Below, in pieces: positions 1-8,512 of a stretch of DNA of 64,000 bases. The first letter of the stretch is position 1; each line of letters begins with the position of its first letter. Source of the stretch: SZUA-309 sp965233675 (GTDB lineage: Bacteria; Pseudomonadota; Gammaproteobacteria; Pseudomonadales; Azotimanducaceae); NCBI GenBank assembly GCA_965233675.1, contig OZ247498.1:2418001-2482000 (forward strand). The letters run 5' to 3'. The notes under the pieces are model-generated. The model worked only from the letters and a program-made list of their open reading frames with translations, made no database searches and was not told the DNA's origin. The translations under genes were made by a program, and so were the position numbers.

Positions 1-592
1 AGAGCGGCCACCACAGGTAGTAACCGGTGGGCTTCACCTGCGCGTTTCCGAGCGAAGAGATATCGACGGAAACCGACAGACGGTGCGCATCGAAACCGAG
101 ATCGTTGAATACGGCGATCGGGTTCGGTTCACCCACATTGGCGTAGATCGGCATTCCGAGCCGGAAGTTCAGCTTCACCCCCGCCTGACTGGTGTCCACC
201 AGCTCAGAGAAGAACAGCATGGCACGATGTTCACCCTCGCCTGTCAGGCGCTGCGGCATGATGGCGAACCGCACGGTCTGGGAGCCGTTGGCCGGTATGG
301 TGAACTCGGAGGGATTGACCATCATCGCCGTCGGCAGTGAACCCGGCGCAGGTGCAAGCTCCCGGAATTGGTTCTCTTCATCGAGATCGAAGTCCACCAC
401 ACTGGTTTTCACCGTGATTTCCTGGTTGCTCATGTTCAGCACCGTGGCGGAACCCATGGTGTTCTGCTTGCCCACGCTGATCTCGAGCCGGGACGGTGAT
501 ACACCGATACTTGGTGGCGGTGCGGTCGCCGCCTCTGCCAGGGTCGCAACAACGCCGGCAAAAAGAATCAGAATTCGAAAAATGCAGTTCAT
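1..592 (-). CDS. PapD-like fimbrial chaperone (partial, 3' end outside window)
   Basis: The reading frame begins at an ATG at 592 and stays open to the window edge (197 residues seen). A signal peptide of about 21 residues (NCIFRILILFAGVVATLAEA) is followed by an Ig-like chaperone domain with the family pattern: a basic strand (IGVSPSRLEISVG), NPSEFTIPANGSQTVRF in the place of the usual 'P..f.l.p...q.vRi' segment, and GEHRAMLFFSEL in the place of the archaic-type 'yRa.l...' strand. Periplasmic chaperones of this kind hold pilin subunits and pass them to an outer-membrane usher. The gene starts 3 bases after the stop of the two-domain pilin-like gene, so it is co-transcribed. An usher gene is expected just beyond the left edge; that is inference. 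Confidence 0.75.
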   Translation of the reverse strand, partial: MNCIFRILILFAGVVATLAEAATAPPPSIGVSPSRLEISVGKQNTMGSATVLNMSNQEITVKTSVVDFDLDEENQFRELAPAPGSLPTAMMVNPSEFTIPANGSQTVRFAIMPQRLTGEGEHRAMLFFSELVDTSQAGVKLNFRLGMPIYANVGEPNPIAVFNDLGFDAHRLSVSVDISSLGNAQVKPTGYYLWWPL

Positions 593-594
593 GT

Positions 595-1704
595 CTAAAG
601 TCCTGTAACGGTGATCTGAATCGTGGCCGATGCGCTGCCGGTCACGGCGTCCACCCGGCTGAGGTCCAGGTCGAAGGAAAGGTCGCCGGAGCGTATGTCC
701 AGGCCACAGGGTGCGCTCTGAATGCCATTGATGATGCCGCTTCTGGCCTGCACGCCCCCCGTTGCATTGAGAATCCGGTAGGAAGCCGTGTCATAGGTGC
801 CGCCGGAACAGCCGGTGGCGCGCGCAGCCACGGCGTCGCGGAGGGTAATGGTCTGTATGGGATCCAGCGTGCCTGCGTCTGCAGCCACATTGAGCAGCAC
901 AGGCCCGGAAAGATCGGCCACCGGCAGCGTGCGGCTGCCCACGTCCATGCAGAACCCGCCGCTGCAGGATCGATTTGCACCCAGCGCGCCAGCCAGGGCC
1001 GTCGCATTCAGGTTCACGTCGATCTGGCTGTGGTGATACAGGAGCAGCATGCCGGGCATCTGCACCTCAAGCGATATCTGAATGGCCTGACTGGCCGCAC
1101 CGGGCAGATCGATGGCAATCTCCGCCGTTCCTTCGTAAGTGCCCGCAGCAACCGCATCCGCAACGCTGAGATCCAGCGTGTAGCCGTAGAACAGCGTACT
1201 CGGACAGCGACTGCCCACTGCTCCCCGGTAAGTCGGTTGAAATCGGACCACGCGCATCGTCCCGCCGCCGGAACCTCTCGCCGCGAAGGCGTTACGGACA
1301 GGTCCCACCACGCTGAGATCAATGTCGAAGTCCGCATCCCGCACGCAACGATTGCGTTCCGAGTTCGACAGACGAACCATGAAGGCAAAGGTTCGGTTGA
1401 TGCTGGCGGTCAGCGTGCTGCTCGACAGTGCACCAGCCAGATTCACATCGATCGGCGCGGAAAAATCGTTGAGTTCCGCCCGCAGCGTGCCCTCATCGAG
1501 CACCTGCTCGGAGGCCGCACTCAGCGGCACGCCATCCTGGGCAATGTCATCCGGGCGCAGTTGTACAGAGGCACCCCAGCCCAGGTTCTGAATCGTGAAG
1601 CCGCTGGCATTGGACGCCAGCAGACTGAGGAAAATGATTGCAGGTAAGAGAAGCCAGGCCGCAGAAGTCCGGCCAGGCCTCTCTCTCTGGTAGCTCACAT
1701 CCAT
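595..1704 (-). CDS. Exported two-domain pilin-like protein, possible tip adhesin
   Basis: This 369-residue protein has an N-terminal hydrophobic signal ending near LLASNASG. It seems to have two domains. Residues about 35-205 match nothing I recognise. Residues about 210-369 resemble the 196-residue product of the upstream gene: both have a Tyr-His motif (LLLYHHSQIDVNLNATAL against LVMYHYDTITLNLDETAL), a GGFC segment, a central Cys pair, a 'GDL.F.LD.' strand and the terminus ITVTGL / VTVTGV. A two-domain protein whose C-terminal half is a pilin-like module is how chaperone-usher tip adhesins are built. It lies 35 bases after the upstream gene and 2 bases before the chaperone gene. The family is unknown to me; the role comes from architecture and neighbours. 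Confidence 0.6.
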   Translation of the reverse strand: MDVSYQRERPGRTSAAWLLLPAIIFLSLLASNASGFTIQNLGWGASVQLRPDDIAQDGVPLSAASEQVLDEGTLRAELNDFSAPIDVNLAGALSSSTLTASINRTFAFMVRLSNSERNRCVRDADFDIDLSVVGPVRNAFAARGSGGGTMRVVRFQPTYRGAVGSRCPSTLFYGYTLDLSVADAVAAGTYEGTAEIAIDLPGAASQAIQISLEVQMPGMLLLYHHSQIDVNLNATALAGALGANRSCSGGFCMDVGSRTLPVADLSGPVLLNVAADAGTLDPIQTITLRDAVAARATGCSGGTYDTASYRILNATGGVQARSGIINGIQSAPCGLDIRSGDLSFDLDLSRVDAVTGSASATIQITVTGL

Positions 1705-1739
1705 TTGAGCCCCCGTTTTCTAAGAGAACAGAACCTGGC

Positions 1740-2330
1740 TTAAACGCCCGTAACCGTAACGTCGAAGACTGCAGATACCGAGTTGGCACCAGCATCGATC
1801 GCATCGAAGTCCAGGTTGAAGGTCAGGTCGCCTGTGGTCATGACGAAAGAACAGCCCTGGCCATCGATACCGGCAACGGCGGCGCCGTCCGTGATATTGA
1901 CGCCGTTACCGCTGCCACCATCATCGTAGCTGGCCGAGTAAGTGGCACAGCCAAGCGCGCGAACGCCAACCACGTCCACCAGAGTGACATCCGTATCGGT
2001 TGCGGCCACCGGGTTGTCGACAACGGCCTGGTTCACCGTGGTGGTGGCACCAATGGTGGTCACGTCGATCGCCGTCGGGTTGCCCTGATCATTACAGAAG
2101 CCACCGCCGGTCGAGCAGACATCGGCGGTACCACCAACGAGGTAGCCACCGAGGGCGGTCTCGTCCAGGTTCAGGGTGATCGTATCGTAGTGATACATCA
2201 CCAGAACGGTGGGCAGGTTAACGTCGACCTGAACGCTGGCTTCCGCCGCGTAGGCCGTGGAGTTGGTGATCGCCGCTGCGCCTAGCAGCCCGACACCCAG
2301 CACTTTCTTGAAGTTTGATTTCAAGTCCAT
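1740..2330 (-). CDS. Small exported pilin-like subunit
   Basis: A 196-residue secreted protein with signal peptide (about residues 1-28, KVLGVGLLGAAAITNSTAYA) and a beta-rich, Thr/Asp/Val-rich body with four Cys in two pairs. It ends in an alternating strand (AVFDVTVTGV), as expected of a donor-strand pilin. The mature part is paralogous to the C-terminal half of the next gene. An AAGGA ribosome site lies 8 bases before the ATG. As the first gene of the pilin-chaperone operon it is the best candidate for the major subunit. The usual spore-coat-U or Csu pilin signatures are not obvious, so the family may be divergent. Confidence 0.6.
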   Translation of the reverse strand: MDLKSNFKKVLGVGLLGAAAITNSTAYAAEASVQVDVNLPTVLVMYHYDTITLNLDETALGGYLVGGTADVCSTGGGFCNDQGNPTAIDVTTIGATTTVNQAVVDNPVAATDTDVTLVDVVGVRALGCATYSASYDDGGSGNGVNITDGAAVAGIDGQGCSFVMTTGDLTFNLDFDAIDAGANSVSAVFDVTVTGV

Positions 2331-2374
2331 TTTTAAGGTCCTTCACTTCGTTGTGAGTTCAAATTCGTGTAGCG

Positions 2375-2390
2375 CAAAGCGGGTGCTTTG
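2375..2390. repeat. Inverted repeat (6-4-6) upstream of pilin operon
   Basis: Perfect palindrome CAAAGC-GGGT-GCTTTG about 45 bases upstream of the pilin start. A second palindrome of the same 6-4-6 geometry, TGAGAA-CCAC-TTCTCA, lies at 2489-2504. The 312-base gap 2331-2642 holds these two palindromes and no gene I can support. They could be operators or small mRNA hairpins of the minus-strand operon. Confidence 0.4.
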
Positions 2391-2488
2391 ATCACCTACA
2401 TCCGGGACGGGAAATTCTCATAATGGCTCGATGTCATCCATGTCCCAGGCCTTGAAAACGCCTGTTTTTACTGGGTTTCTGGCCATTT

Positions 2489-2504
2489 TGAGAACCACTT
2501 CTCA
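2489..2504. repeat. Second 6-4-6 inverted repeat in the same intergenic region
   Basis: TGAGAA-CCAC-TTCTCA, perfect arms of six with a four-base loop. It is 114 bases from the similar palindrome at 2375-2390 but differs in sequence. It lies between the divergent pilin operon and the exported-protein gene at 2643, so it could serve either. Confidence 0.35.
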
Positions 2505-2642
2505 CTTTAAGGGGTGTAGAAATCCGGAGATCGGCCGATAGCTCGGCGATGCATGCGTTCGCCCGGAGAACCGGATTCAGGAGGCATGCTTACATCCGCA
2601 GCAAGGCCTGTACGTCGGAAAGTGAAACAATTGAAGGAACCA

Positions 2643-3179
2643 ATGGAGGGAAACAATGGTGCTGTCATGAGTGCGTCAATCGACCCAATCCGCCCGGCGG
2701 GCCTTCCGCTTCCCCGGCTGCGAAGGGCAGCCTGCAGCCTGTTCCTGATCGGCCTGCTCGGCACTGCCGGGATGTCGGGCAGTGGTCAGGCCATCGCGGC
2801 TGATACGTGGTTCCTGCTCGAATTTGCAGACTCGAAACCGCCCTGCCTGGACGTGCCGGAAGGCGGCCGTTGCATCGGCACCGCACCCAGAACGACGACG
2901 TTCGAAATGCGTGATGGGGAACGGATCGAGATGCCCACCAGCGGAACGCCACCGCCTGCCTGGGCCGCCTTCGAACAGATGTGGGTTTATGCACCGGCAG
3001 TGGCGGGACAATACGGCAGCCGCACGATCGATCTGACGGCAACGCCGATGGGCGCCCGCCTGATCATCACGGACGGCGAATATCAGTATCTGCAGTCGAT
3101 ACCGCTCGCACGCTGGGTGGCTCTCGACGCCCGCAACCAGCCCGATCTCTGGGTTCGCGTCAGCCCGGCCCGGAACTGA
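2643..3179 (+). CDS. Exported protein of unknown function
   Basis: A 178-residue protein if started at ATG 2643, which has an AAGGA just upstream; an in-frame ATG also exists at 2667. A hydrophobic signal (SLFLIGLLGTAGMSGSGQAIAA) follows an arginine pair and probably ends at Ala-Ala before DTWFLLEF. The mature part (about 125 residues) has two Cys near its start (PPCLDVPEGGRC), which could form a disulfide, and no motif I recognise. It is convergent with pelG, 14 bases away, and divergent from the pilin operon. Whether it serves biofilm or pilus function is unknown. Confidence 0.5.
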   Translation: MEGNNGAVMSASIDPIRPAGLPLPRLRRAACSLFLIGLLGTAGMSGSGQAIAADTWFLLEFADSKPPCLDVPEGGRCIGTAPRTTTFEMRDGERIEMPTSGTPPPAWAAFEQMWVYAPAVAGQYGSRTIDLTATPMGARLIITDGEYQYLQSIPLARWVALDARNQPDLWVRVSPARN

Positions 3180-3193
3180 ACCGATGCGCAACG

Positions 3194-4567
3194 CTAGCGG
3201 TTGAGCATGAAGGTTTCGTATTCCAGTTCCCGGACGATCCGGTTGAGCAGCACGAAGGTGAGGAAGGTGGCGATTATCGTCGCGCCGACGAACCCGTAGC
3301 CGAAAAAGACCACCCCGGCGAACTGGGTCGCCAGGGTGAGCAGCACGTTTGCCAGAAAGAATGTTCCGGTAATGATGAGCACCGTGCCCCGTCTGTCCAG
3401 ATAGAAGAGAACGTTGAGCAACGACATCAGCACCATCTGCACGCTGACACCGACTACATCCACGTACAGCAGCGGCAGATAGTTCAGCGATATCCCGAGC
3501 ACATTCAGGATGTCTTCCGCCCAGAGGAAGAAAACCAGAATGGTCACCCCCTGAACTTTGAAGATCTCCAGCACACCCTGACGGATCGAGGCCGTCATCT
3601 GGTCTTTCAGAAAATAGACATGGTCGAGCGCCTCGCCACCTCTGATCGCATTGTAGAAGCGGTCGTAGTTCTCGGCGAAGTCCGTCTCGATCCGCACCAG
3701 AAACACCGCCATCCCGGGAATAATCGTCAGATAGGCGAGAAAGATGGGGATGTCGTAAATTTCACTCGCTCTGAGCGGTCCGACCACGGCTTCGGATGTC
3801 GCCGGATTGAACCAGAACAGGAATTTGTCCGCCCAGATTCCCAGGTAGTAGAAAAGTCCGGTAAAAATCAGTGATGGAAAGATCTGACGACGATCGAGGA
3901 AGTCGAAGGATACCCAGCGGGAAATGGGAAACTGCCGGATGATCTCCACCAGGAAGGTATAGAGCAATACGCCATGACCGAGCAGAAACGCGAGCAGCAA
4001 TCCTTCTTTATCCGCATGACGGAGGACGTACGCGGCAACAACCATGGTGCTGTAGCCGAAGAACATGATCTGCAGAATCCGATTGTAGGCTTTCATGCCC
4101 GACAGAAAGATCACCACGATCCACAGATTGATGAGCACGAGAAAATTGCCGAGCATGAGCACCCGGTAGACGAGTGATTCTTCCGGAAACAGAACGAAGC
4201 AGACGAAGGCGGCCACGCTGCCGAAGACGACCGACATGAGAACCAGCAGACCGAACAGATTCGGCGTCAGGCGTTCCGGGCGATTCTCATAAAGCCGATC
4301 CGAAACAAAGCGGGTAAACACCAGTTGCGCGCCGCCGGTGACGATCAGCGTCGATGCCATCAGATAGGTGACGGAAACGAGAAACTGCACCACGTGTATG
4401 GTCGGCACCACCACCGCAATGGATAGAAGGCCCACCAGCAGTACGCTGAAGATGGAAAGCACCCAGGGCCCGGCGCTGATCAATCCTGCATAGATGTACG
4501 CCTGCAGGGTCGCGGCATAGCTGTCCCGGTTCAGTATTCGCCGAAGCTCGAATCCGATACCTGCCAT
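3194..4567 (-). CDS. pelG: PelG, inner-membrane Pel polysaccharide transporter
   Basis: A 457-residue polytopic membrane protein starting MAGIGFELRRILNRDSY, the typical PelG N-terminus, with about 12 hydrophobic segments and full family length. PelG belongs to the MOP flippase superfamily and with PelD, PelE and PelF forms the inner-membrane synthase-transport complex that moves Pel, a cationic amino-sugar polysaccharide, to the periplasm. It is the last gene of the operon; its ATG follows the pelF stop by one base, so translation is probably coupled. The downstream neighbour is convergent. Confidence 0.93.
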   Translation of the reverse strand: MAGIGFELRRILNRDSYAATLQAYIYAGLISAGPWVLSIFSVLLVGLLSIAVVVPTIHVVQFLVSVTYLMASTLIVTGGAQLVFTRFVSDRLYENRPERLTPNLFGLLVLMSVVFGSVAAFVCFVLFPEESLVYRVLMLGNFLVLINLWIVVIFLSGMKAYNRILQIMFFGYSTMVVAAYVLRHADKEGLLLAFLLGHGVLLYTFLVEIIRQFPISRWVSFDFLDRRQIFPSLIFTGLFYYLGIWADKFLFWFNPATSEAVVGPLRASEIYDIPIFLAYLTIIPGMAVFLVRIETDFAENYDRFYNAIRGGEALDHVYFLKDQMTASIRQGVLEIFKVQGVTILVFFLWAEDILNVLGISLNYLPLLYVDVVGVSVQMVLMSLLNVLFYLDRRGTVLIITGTFFLANVLLTLATQFAGVVFFGYGFVGATIIATFLTFVLLNRIVRELEYETFMLNR

Positions 4568-4568
4568 G

Positions 4569-6122
4569 TCAGCCCGTTTCCTTCAGCCGTTCACCGGCAT
4601 GTTCACCGGCACCGGCATAGACAGCCCGGTAGCGGGCGAACATGGTCTGTTCCGTGTAATAGCGATCCACACGTTGCAGTGCCGCCTGCTGACACGCGGC
4701 CCACTTCTCCGGGTTCTGGAAGAGATCGAGGCAGGCGTTCGCTGTGGCAGCCGGGTCAGAGATTCCGACCACGGAGCCGGACGGGCCGAGTTCGCGGTCT
4801 TCGTCGGTCATCCCCTCGATCATCTCCCGGCAGGATCCGACGTCGGTGGCCACGCAGGGCACCCCGGCAGCGTAAGCCTCGAGCATCACCAGCGGTTGCG
4901 CTTCGCTGATGGAGGTGAGCGCCATGATGCCGATCTTCGGCAGGATCTCCGGCACCTTCTGGAAGCCGAGAAACTTCACGTTCCCGGTTAAACCCAGGCT
5001 TGCGACCAGGCCACGACACTCACTGGCATACTCCTCGTCCTCTTCGGTGGGCCCGATGATCCATCCCTCCACCTCCGGCAGCACCGAACAGATCATGCGC
5101 ATGGCCCGGAGGAAGGTCTTCACGTCCTTGATGGGCACCACCCTGCCTATGAACCCCACCACCATCGGCATCTCGTCCGGTCTGGCCGCCAGCGCCGCCT
5201 GATAGGGGGCCAGTGAAATCCCGTTGGGGATGACCTGGGTTCGCTCCGGGCGCGCGCCATCAGCAATCTGCCTGTCCTGATTGCCCCGGTAGAGCGAGAT
5301 GATCGGATCCGCGGCTTCGTAGGTGATACGGCCGACCTGTTGATAGAAGCGGATCCACATCTGCCTTATGTAGCCTACGTCATCCGTCAGGCCGGGCTCG
5401 AAGTCTCCAATCGGCTCGCTGATCCAGTCCGCCTGAGAGAGGTCGATCTTCCGTTCCTTGGTATAGATACCGTGCTCGGAAAGAATGAAGGCGGTTTCCG
5501 GGTTCTGACCTTTCAGCATCGCGCCCAGCAGGCCCGCATAGCCTGTTGAAATGGAATGGATGATCGATGGCGGTCGTATCTCTCTGGCGACGTCCGCAAG
5601 CAGAAACACCGGGGCATGCATGGAGCGCACGGTCCAGAAGTAGTTGAGAAATGACGGATCGGTGCAATGCTCTTCGTAGGCGCGAACGATATTTTCCCAG
5701 GCAGCCATGCTGAACAGAAACTGCTCGTGGGTGATGGATGGCTCCGCTGCGGCAACCAGATCCAGCAGCGCGAACAGATCCGAGTCTTTGGGACACTCGC
5801 TTTTGAAGGTGGCGTGATAGCGCTCGGCCTGGGCCAGCGCTTCCCGTGGTCCGTCCTGACGATGGCCGCGCCGGGACTCCCAGGCGTCCTCGAGGTAGAA
5901 GCACTGCAGGCCGGAAACGTTTTCCGGCAGCTCGTAGCGCATCTCCTCGTAGTGACGGCGTGCGCCACCAATGAAAAGCAGTTCGAAGCGGTACTCGGGC
6001 ATGCCGCTGATGATCTGGTGGATCCAGCTGGACACGCCCCCGCGCACGAAGGGGTACGTGCCTTCCAGAAGCATCAGCACATCTGCATCCGGATCCTGTC
6101 GTCTTTCGAGGAAGGCACTCAT
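4569..6122 (-). CDS. pelF: PelF, cytosolic Pel glycosyltransferase (GT4)
   Basis: A 517-residue GT-B glycosyltransferase. The N-terminal region (DADVLMLLEGTYPFVRGGVSSW) is the PelF-type domain. The C-terminal half carries GFIGRVVPIKDVKTFLRA and the EX7E motif of retaining GT4 enzymes at E407 and E415, then GVPCVATDVGSCREMIEG. PelF polymerises the sugar from a UDP-sugar donor on the cytoplasmic side of the complex. The ATG overlaps the pelE stop by four bases (ATGA), and pelG starts one base after its stop. Confidence 0.94.
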   Translation of the reverse strand: MSAFLERRQDPDADVLMLLEGTYPFVRGGVSSWIHQIISGMPEYRFELLFIGGARRHYEEMRYELPENVSGLQCFYLEDAWESRRGHRQDGPREALAQAERYHATFKSECPKDSDLFALLDLVAAAEPSITHEQFLFSMAAWENIVRAYEEHCTDPSFLNYFWTVRSMHAPVFLLADVAREIRPPSIIHSISTGYAGLLGAMLKGQNPETAFILSEHGIYTKERKIDLSQADWISEPIGDFEPGLTDDVGYIRQMWIRFYQQVGRITYEAADPIISLYRGNQDRQIADGARPERTQVIPNGISLAPYQAALAARPDEMPMVVGFIGRVVPIKDVKTFLRAMRMICSVLPEVEGWIIGPTEEDEEYASECRGLVASLGLTGNVKFLGFQKVPEILPKIGIMALTSISEAQPLVMLEAYAAGVPCVATDVGSCREMIEGMTDEDRELGPSGSVVGISDPAATANACLDLFQNPEKWAACQQAALQRVDRYYTEQTMFARYRAVYAGAGEHAGERLKETG

Positions 6123-7147
6123 GCCGCTTTCAGCCAGAACTCGAGTACCTCACGCATTGCTTCGTGAGGAGAAACGCCCACCTCCATGAGGTGTTCCCGG
6201 ACGTCTGAAAAGCGGCGTTCCTGGAATGCGATCTCGGCGCGGTACGGCGCCAGCGCCAGACGTTCCACCCCGGTCCTTTCCGCCAGGTCGAACGCCACTC
6301 TGGCATCCGCATAATCACCCCGCTCCAATCGGGCCCGACCAAGCAGCAGGGTAAGCGGGCCGTACGCCATCACGCGAAGTGCTGACTCCGCATGCTGAAT
6401 GACCTGCTCAAGAAAGTACTCGCGAATTTCCCCCTCCGCAAGATCGAGATAAACAAGCTCCCAGTACAGGAAGGCCAGGCTACGTTCGGTCGCGGCGAGT
6501 TCTCTCTCCGACAGCAGCTTACGACCCGGGCGCTGTTCGTCCTGCTCGAGAATCTGAATGAGTCGTTTGATCCGGCTGTTGATCTCACTCTCTTTCTTAT
6601 CCTTGATCGAGTACGCCAGCAGGCGAACGTCATCAGACTCATCCCGCATTGCCACTTTCAGGATCGGGATCGCCTGTTTGGCCTTCATCCGCGTGGTGGC
6701 CATGACGGCAACCACCTGCTTATCCATATCAGAAGATCGTTCCAGCACTTCAAACAGCCCTCCCCTGGAAAACGACAGGGCCTGATCCATCGACAGCGGC
6801 TTGAAGGGCAGTCGCGGCACCTCCACGACCAGTGTTTCCTCTTCTTCCACAGGAACCGGGTTCCTCGCTCCGTAGACAGCCGCCAGCGGCACCGACAGCG
6901 CACCGAACCCCGGCAGAAGAAAGGTGGCGAGCATCGTGATGGCATAAAGACCTGTCTGACTGCAGCGTGCGTGGCGCAGCCAGAGGTGGAGCCCGATGGC
7001 AGCGAGGACCACTGACAGACCGTGCGCCCAGAGACCGCGCAGCCATTGGTTTTCCGCAAAGCAGTAGACCGCCAGGAGCGACGTCGCAAACGCGGAAAGG
7101 AGGCTAATGACCGCTGACAGCCACACGGCGGGTCTCCTCTTCCTCAT
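6119..7147 (-). CDS. pelE: PelE, inner-membrane scaffold with helical repeats
   Basis: Two or three hydrophobic segments (about the first 95 residues) are followed by an alpha-helical, TPR-like cytoplasmic region (ARLERGDYADARVAFDLAERTG, then a second such unit near the end). This matches PelE, which links PelD to PelF in the Pel synthase complex. The start is uncertain: ATG 7147 gives MRKRRPAVW, whereas GTG 7126 has a far better ribosome site (AGGAGA, six bases upstream). Either way the gene overlaps the end of pelD. The frame is open further upstream to 7267 but that part lies wholly inside pelD. Confidence 0.85.
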   Translation of the reverse strand: MRKRRPAVWLSAVISLLSAFATSLLAVYCFAENQWLRGLWAHGLSVVLAAIGLHLWLRHARCSQTGLYAITMLATFLLPGFGALSVPLAAVYGARNPVPVEEEETLVVEVPRLPFKPLSMDQALSFSRGGLFEVLERSSDMDKQVVAVMATTRMKAKQAIPILKVAMRDESDDVRLLAYSIKDKKESEINSRIKRLIQILEQDEQRPGRKLLSERELAATERSLAFLYWELVYLDLAEGEIREYFLEQVIQHAESALRVMAYGPLTLLLGRARLERGDYADARVAFDLAERTGVERLALAPYRAEIAFQERRFSDVREHLMEVGVSPHEAMREVLEFWLKAA

Positions 7148-8510
7148 CGGCAACGAGCGCGGCGAAAAAACCGGGAATGCTGCTTGCCTCGCCAAGCTCC
7201 CGGCCCATGAACGCGGACAGCTCAGCCAGTCCGGACTCAGGCTCGAAGACGTGCTGCGAGACTTCAATCCCCGCCTTGCCGAGGCCGATACCGTGGCTTT
7301 CCATGAGGTAGCTGTCGAATCGGACCATGAATCGGTCCAGGCCCTGTCGGGTGGTCAGCGGCATCAGCATGAGCAGTCGCCACTCCCCGTTTTCTTCCAC
7401 CGGCAATGCTTCGTCCAGCCCCCTCGCCTGATCCATGATGGTCTTCACATAGAGGGGGGCTTTTGCCGAGTCGTTGAGCCGGCACACGAGCAGGCAGGAA
7501 CTCAGTCCGTGTTTTCTGCTTAAGTCCAGTGCGCGCAACGTCTGGTACAGGAACCAGTAAACGTCATCCTCCAGGGGCACCGGCAGACGTTCGGCCGCAT
7601 GCAGGAAGTCGCCGAAACGACTGGCCACGATGGTGGCAATCTGCAGATTCCGTTCCGTCAGCGCGAAGAAAGGAATCTGGGTGATACTGACCACCGCCCG
7701 GACTTCCCGATAGGCATCGACGACGGGGATGACCACGATGGGATCGTTCTCACTCCGTACCGCCATCGAAGAGGTGTCCTCCGGCCGGATGCTGACAGTG
7801 GCCGCGGTTCGTATGGCCTGCTCGAGCAGAGGATCGGATCCCGACAGCCTATGACTGGAACCACGCACGGCGATGGGGTGTGGTTCCACCACGCCGTCCT
7901 GCACCCGGTGATAGGTCGCGGACCGGGCGGAGGTGAAGTTCGCAAGCAGTTCGAGCAGCAGTCGCCCGGCTTCCTCCGGTCCGGCGTCGCTCAGCTTCTC
8001 GCGGGCGGTCAGCAACGCCGAGCGCAAACTCGTTCTGCGACCGGCGTATTCCTGTTCAAGCTCATCATGGGAGATTTTCAGCAGATGGTAGGAGCGGGTG
8101 AATTCCTCCATCCGCGCCTGCCGATATTCATTCGACCGTTCCAGCTGCTCGAGACGATGCTCCCAGATATCCCGGAATTCACCGACGACGAGCGAACACA
8201 GCAGCAATCCCAGTGTGTAGGAGAAAGGCAGCGGCCAGATGGCATCCGCGTTACCGATGGCGTACAGCGCAGCCAGACCGTGCAGTCCAACTGCGGTAAC
8301 GAAACCATGTGCAAACCCGTATCTGAGACCTGTCAGCACCGGGGCGAAGATCGACCAGGGAAACACCTGGTCAGCAAACAATGGATCCTCCGGGCGGACA
8401 AAGACGCCCACACAGAAGAAGACGCTGAATATGATTCCGGTTTCAATCCACGGATGACTCGCCGGGGCGCGAGACAGCTTACGGATCGAATCCAGTTCAA
8501 AGGGTCCCAT
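7104..8510 (-). CDS. pelD: PelD, c-di-GMP receptor of the Pel complex
   Basis: A 468-residue protein: four N-terminal membrane segments (about 21-110), a coiled-coil stretch (about 115-160), a GAF domain (about 170-310) and a degenerate GGDEF-like domain. At residues 363-366 it has RGLD, an RxxD of the inhibitory-site type by which PelD binds c-di-GMP, and a further Arg (R397, VRFD) in the place of the second contact. The catalytic GGDEF signature is absent, as expected of a receptor. c-di-GMP binding by PelD switches on Pel synthesis. A diguanylate cyclase gene heads the operon. pelD starts two bases after pelC ends. Confidence 0.93.
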   Translation of the reverse strand: MGPFELDSIRKLSRAPASHPWIETGIIFSVFFCVGVFVRPEDPLFADQVFPWSIFAPVLTGLRYGFAHGFVTAVGLHGLAALYAIGNADAIWPLPFSYTLGLLLCSLVVGEFRDIWEHRLEQLERSNEYRQARMEEFTRSYHLLKISHDELEQEYAGRRTSLRSALLTAREKLSDAGPEEAGRLLLELLANFTSARSATYHRVQDGVVEPHPIAVRGSSHRLSGSDPLLEQAIRTAATVSIRPEDTSSMAVRSENDPIVVIPVVDAYREVRAVVSITQIPFFALTERNLQIATIVASRFGDFLHAAERLPVPLEDDVYWFLYQTLRALDLSRKHGLSSCLLVCRLNDSAKAPLYVKTIMDQARGLDEALPVEENGEWRLLMLMPLTTRQGLDRFMVRFDSYLMESHGIGLGKAGIEVSQHVFEPESGLAELSAFMGRELGEASSIPGFFAALVADEEEETRRVAVSGH

Positions 8511-8512
8511 GG

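Noticed and set aside
39..608. Plus-strand open frames at the left edge (83-340, 192-608)
   Set aside because: They are antisense to the chaperone frame, which has a signal peptide and family motifs.
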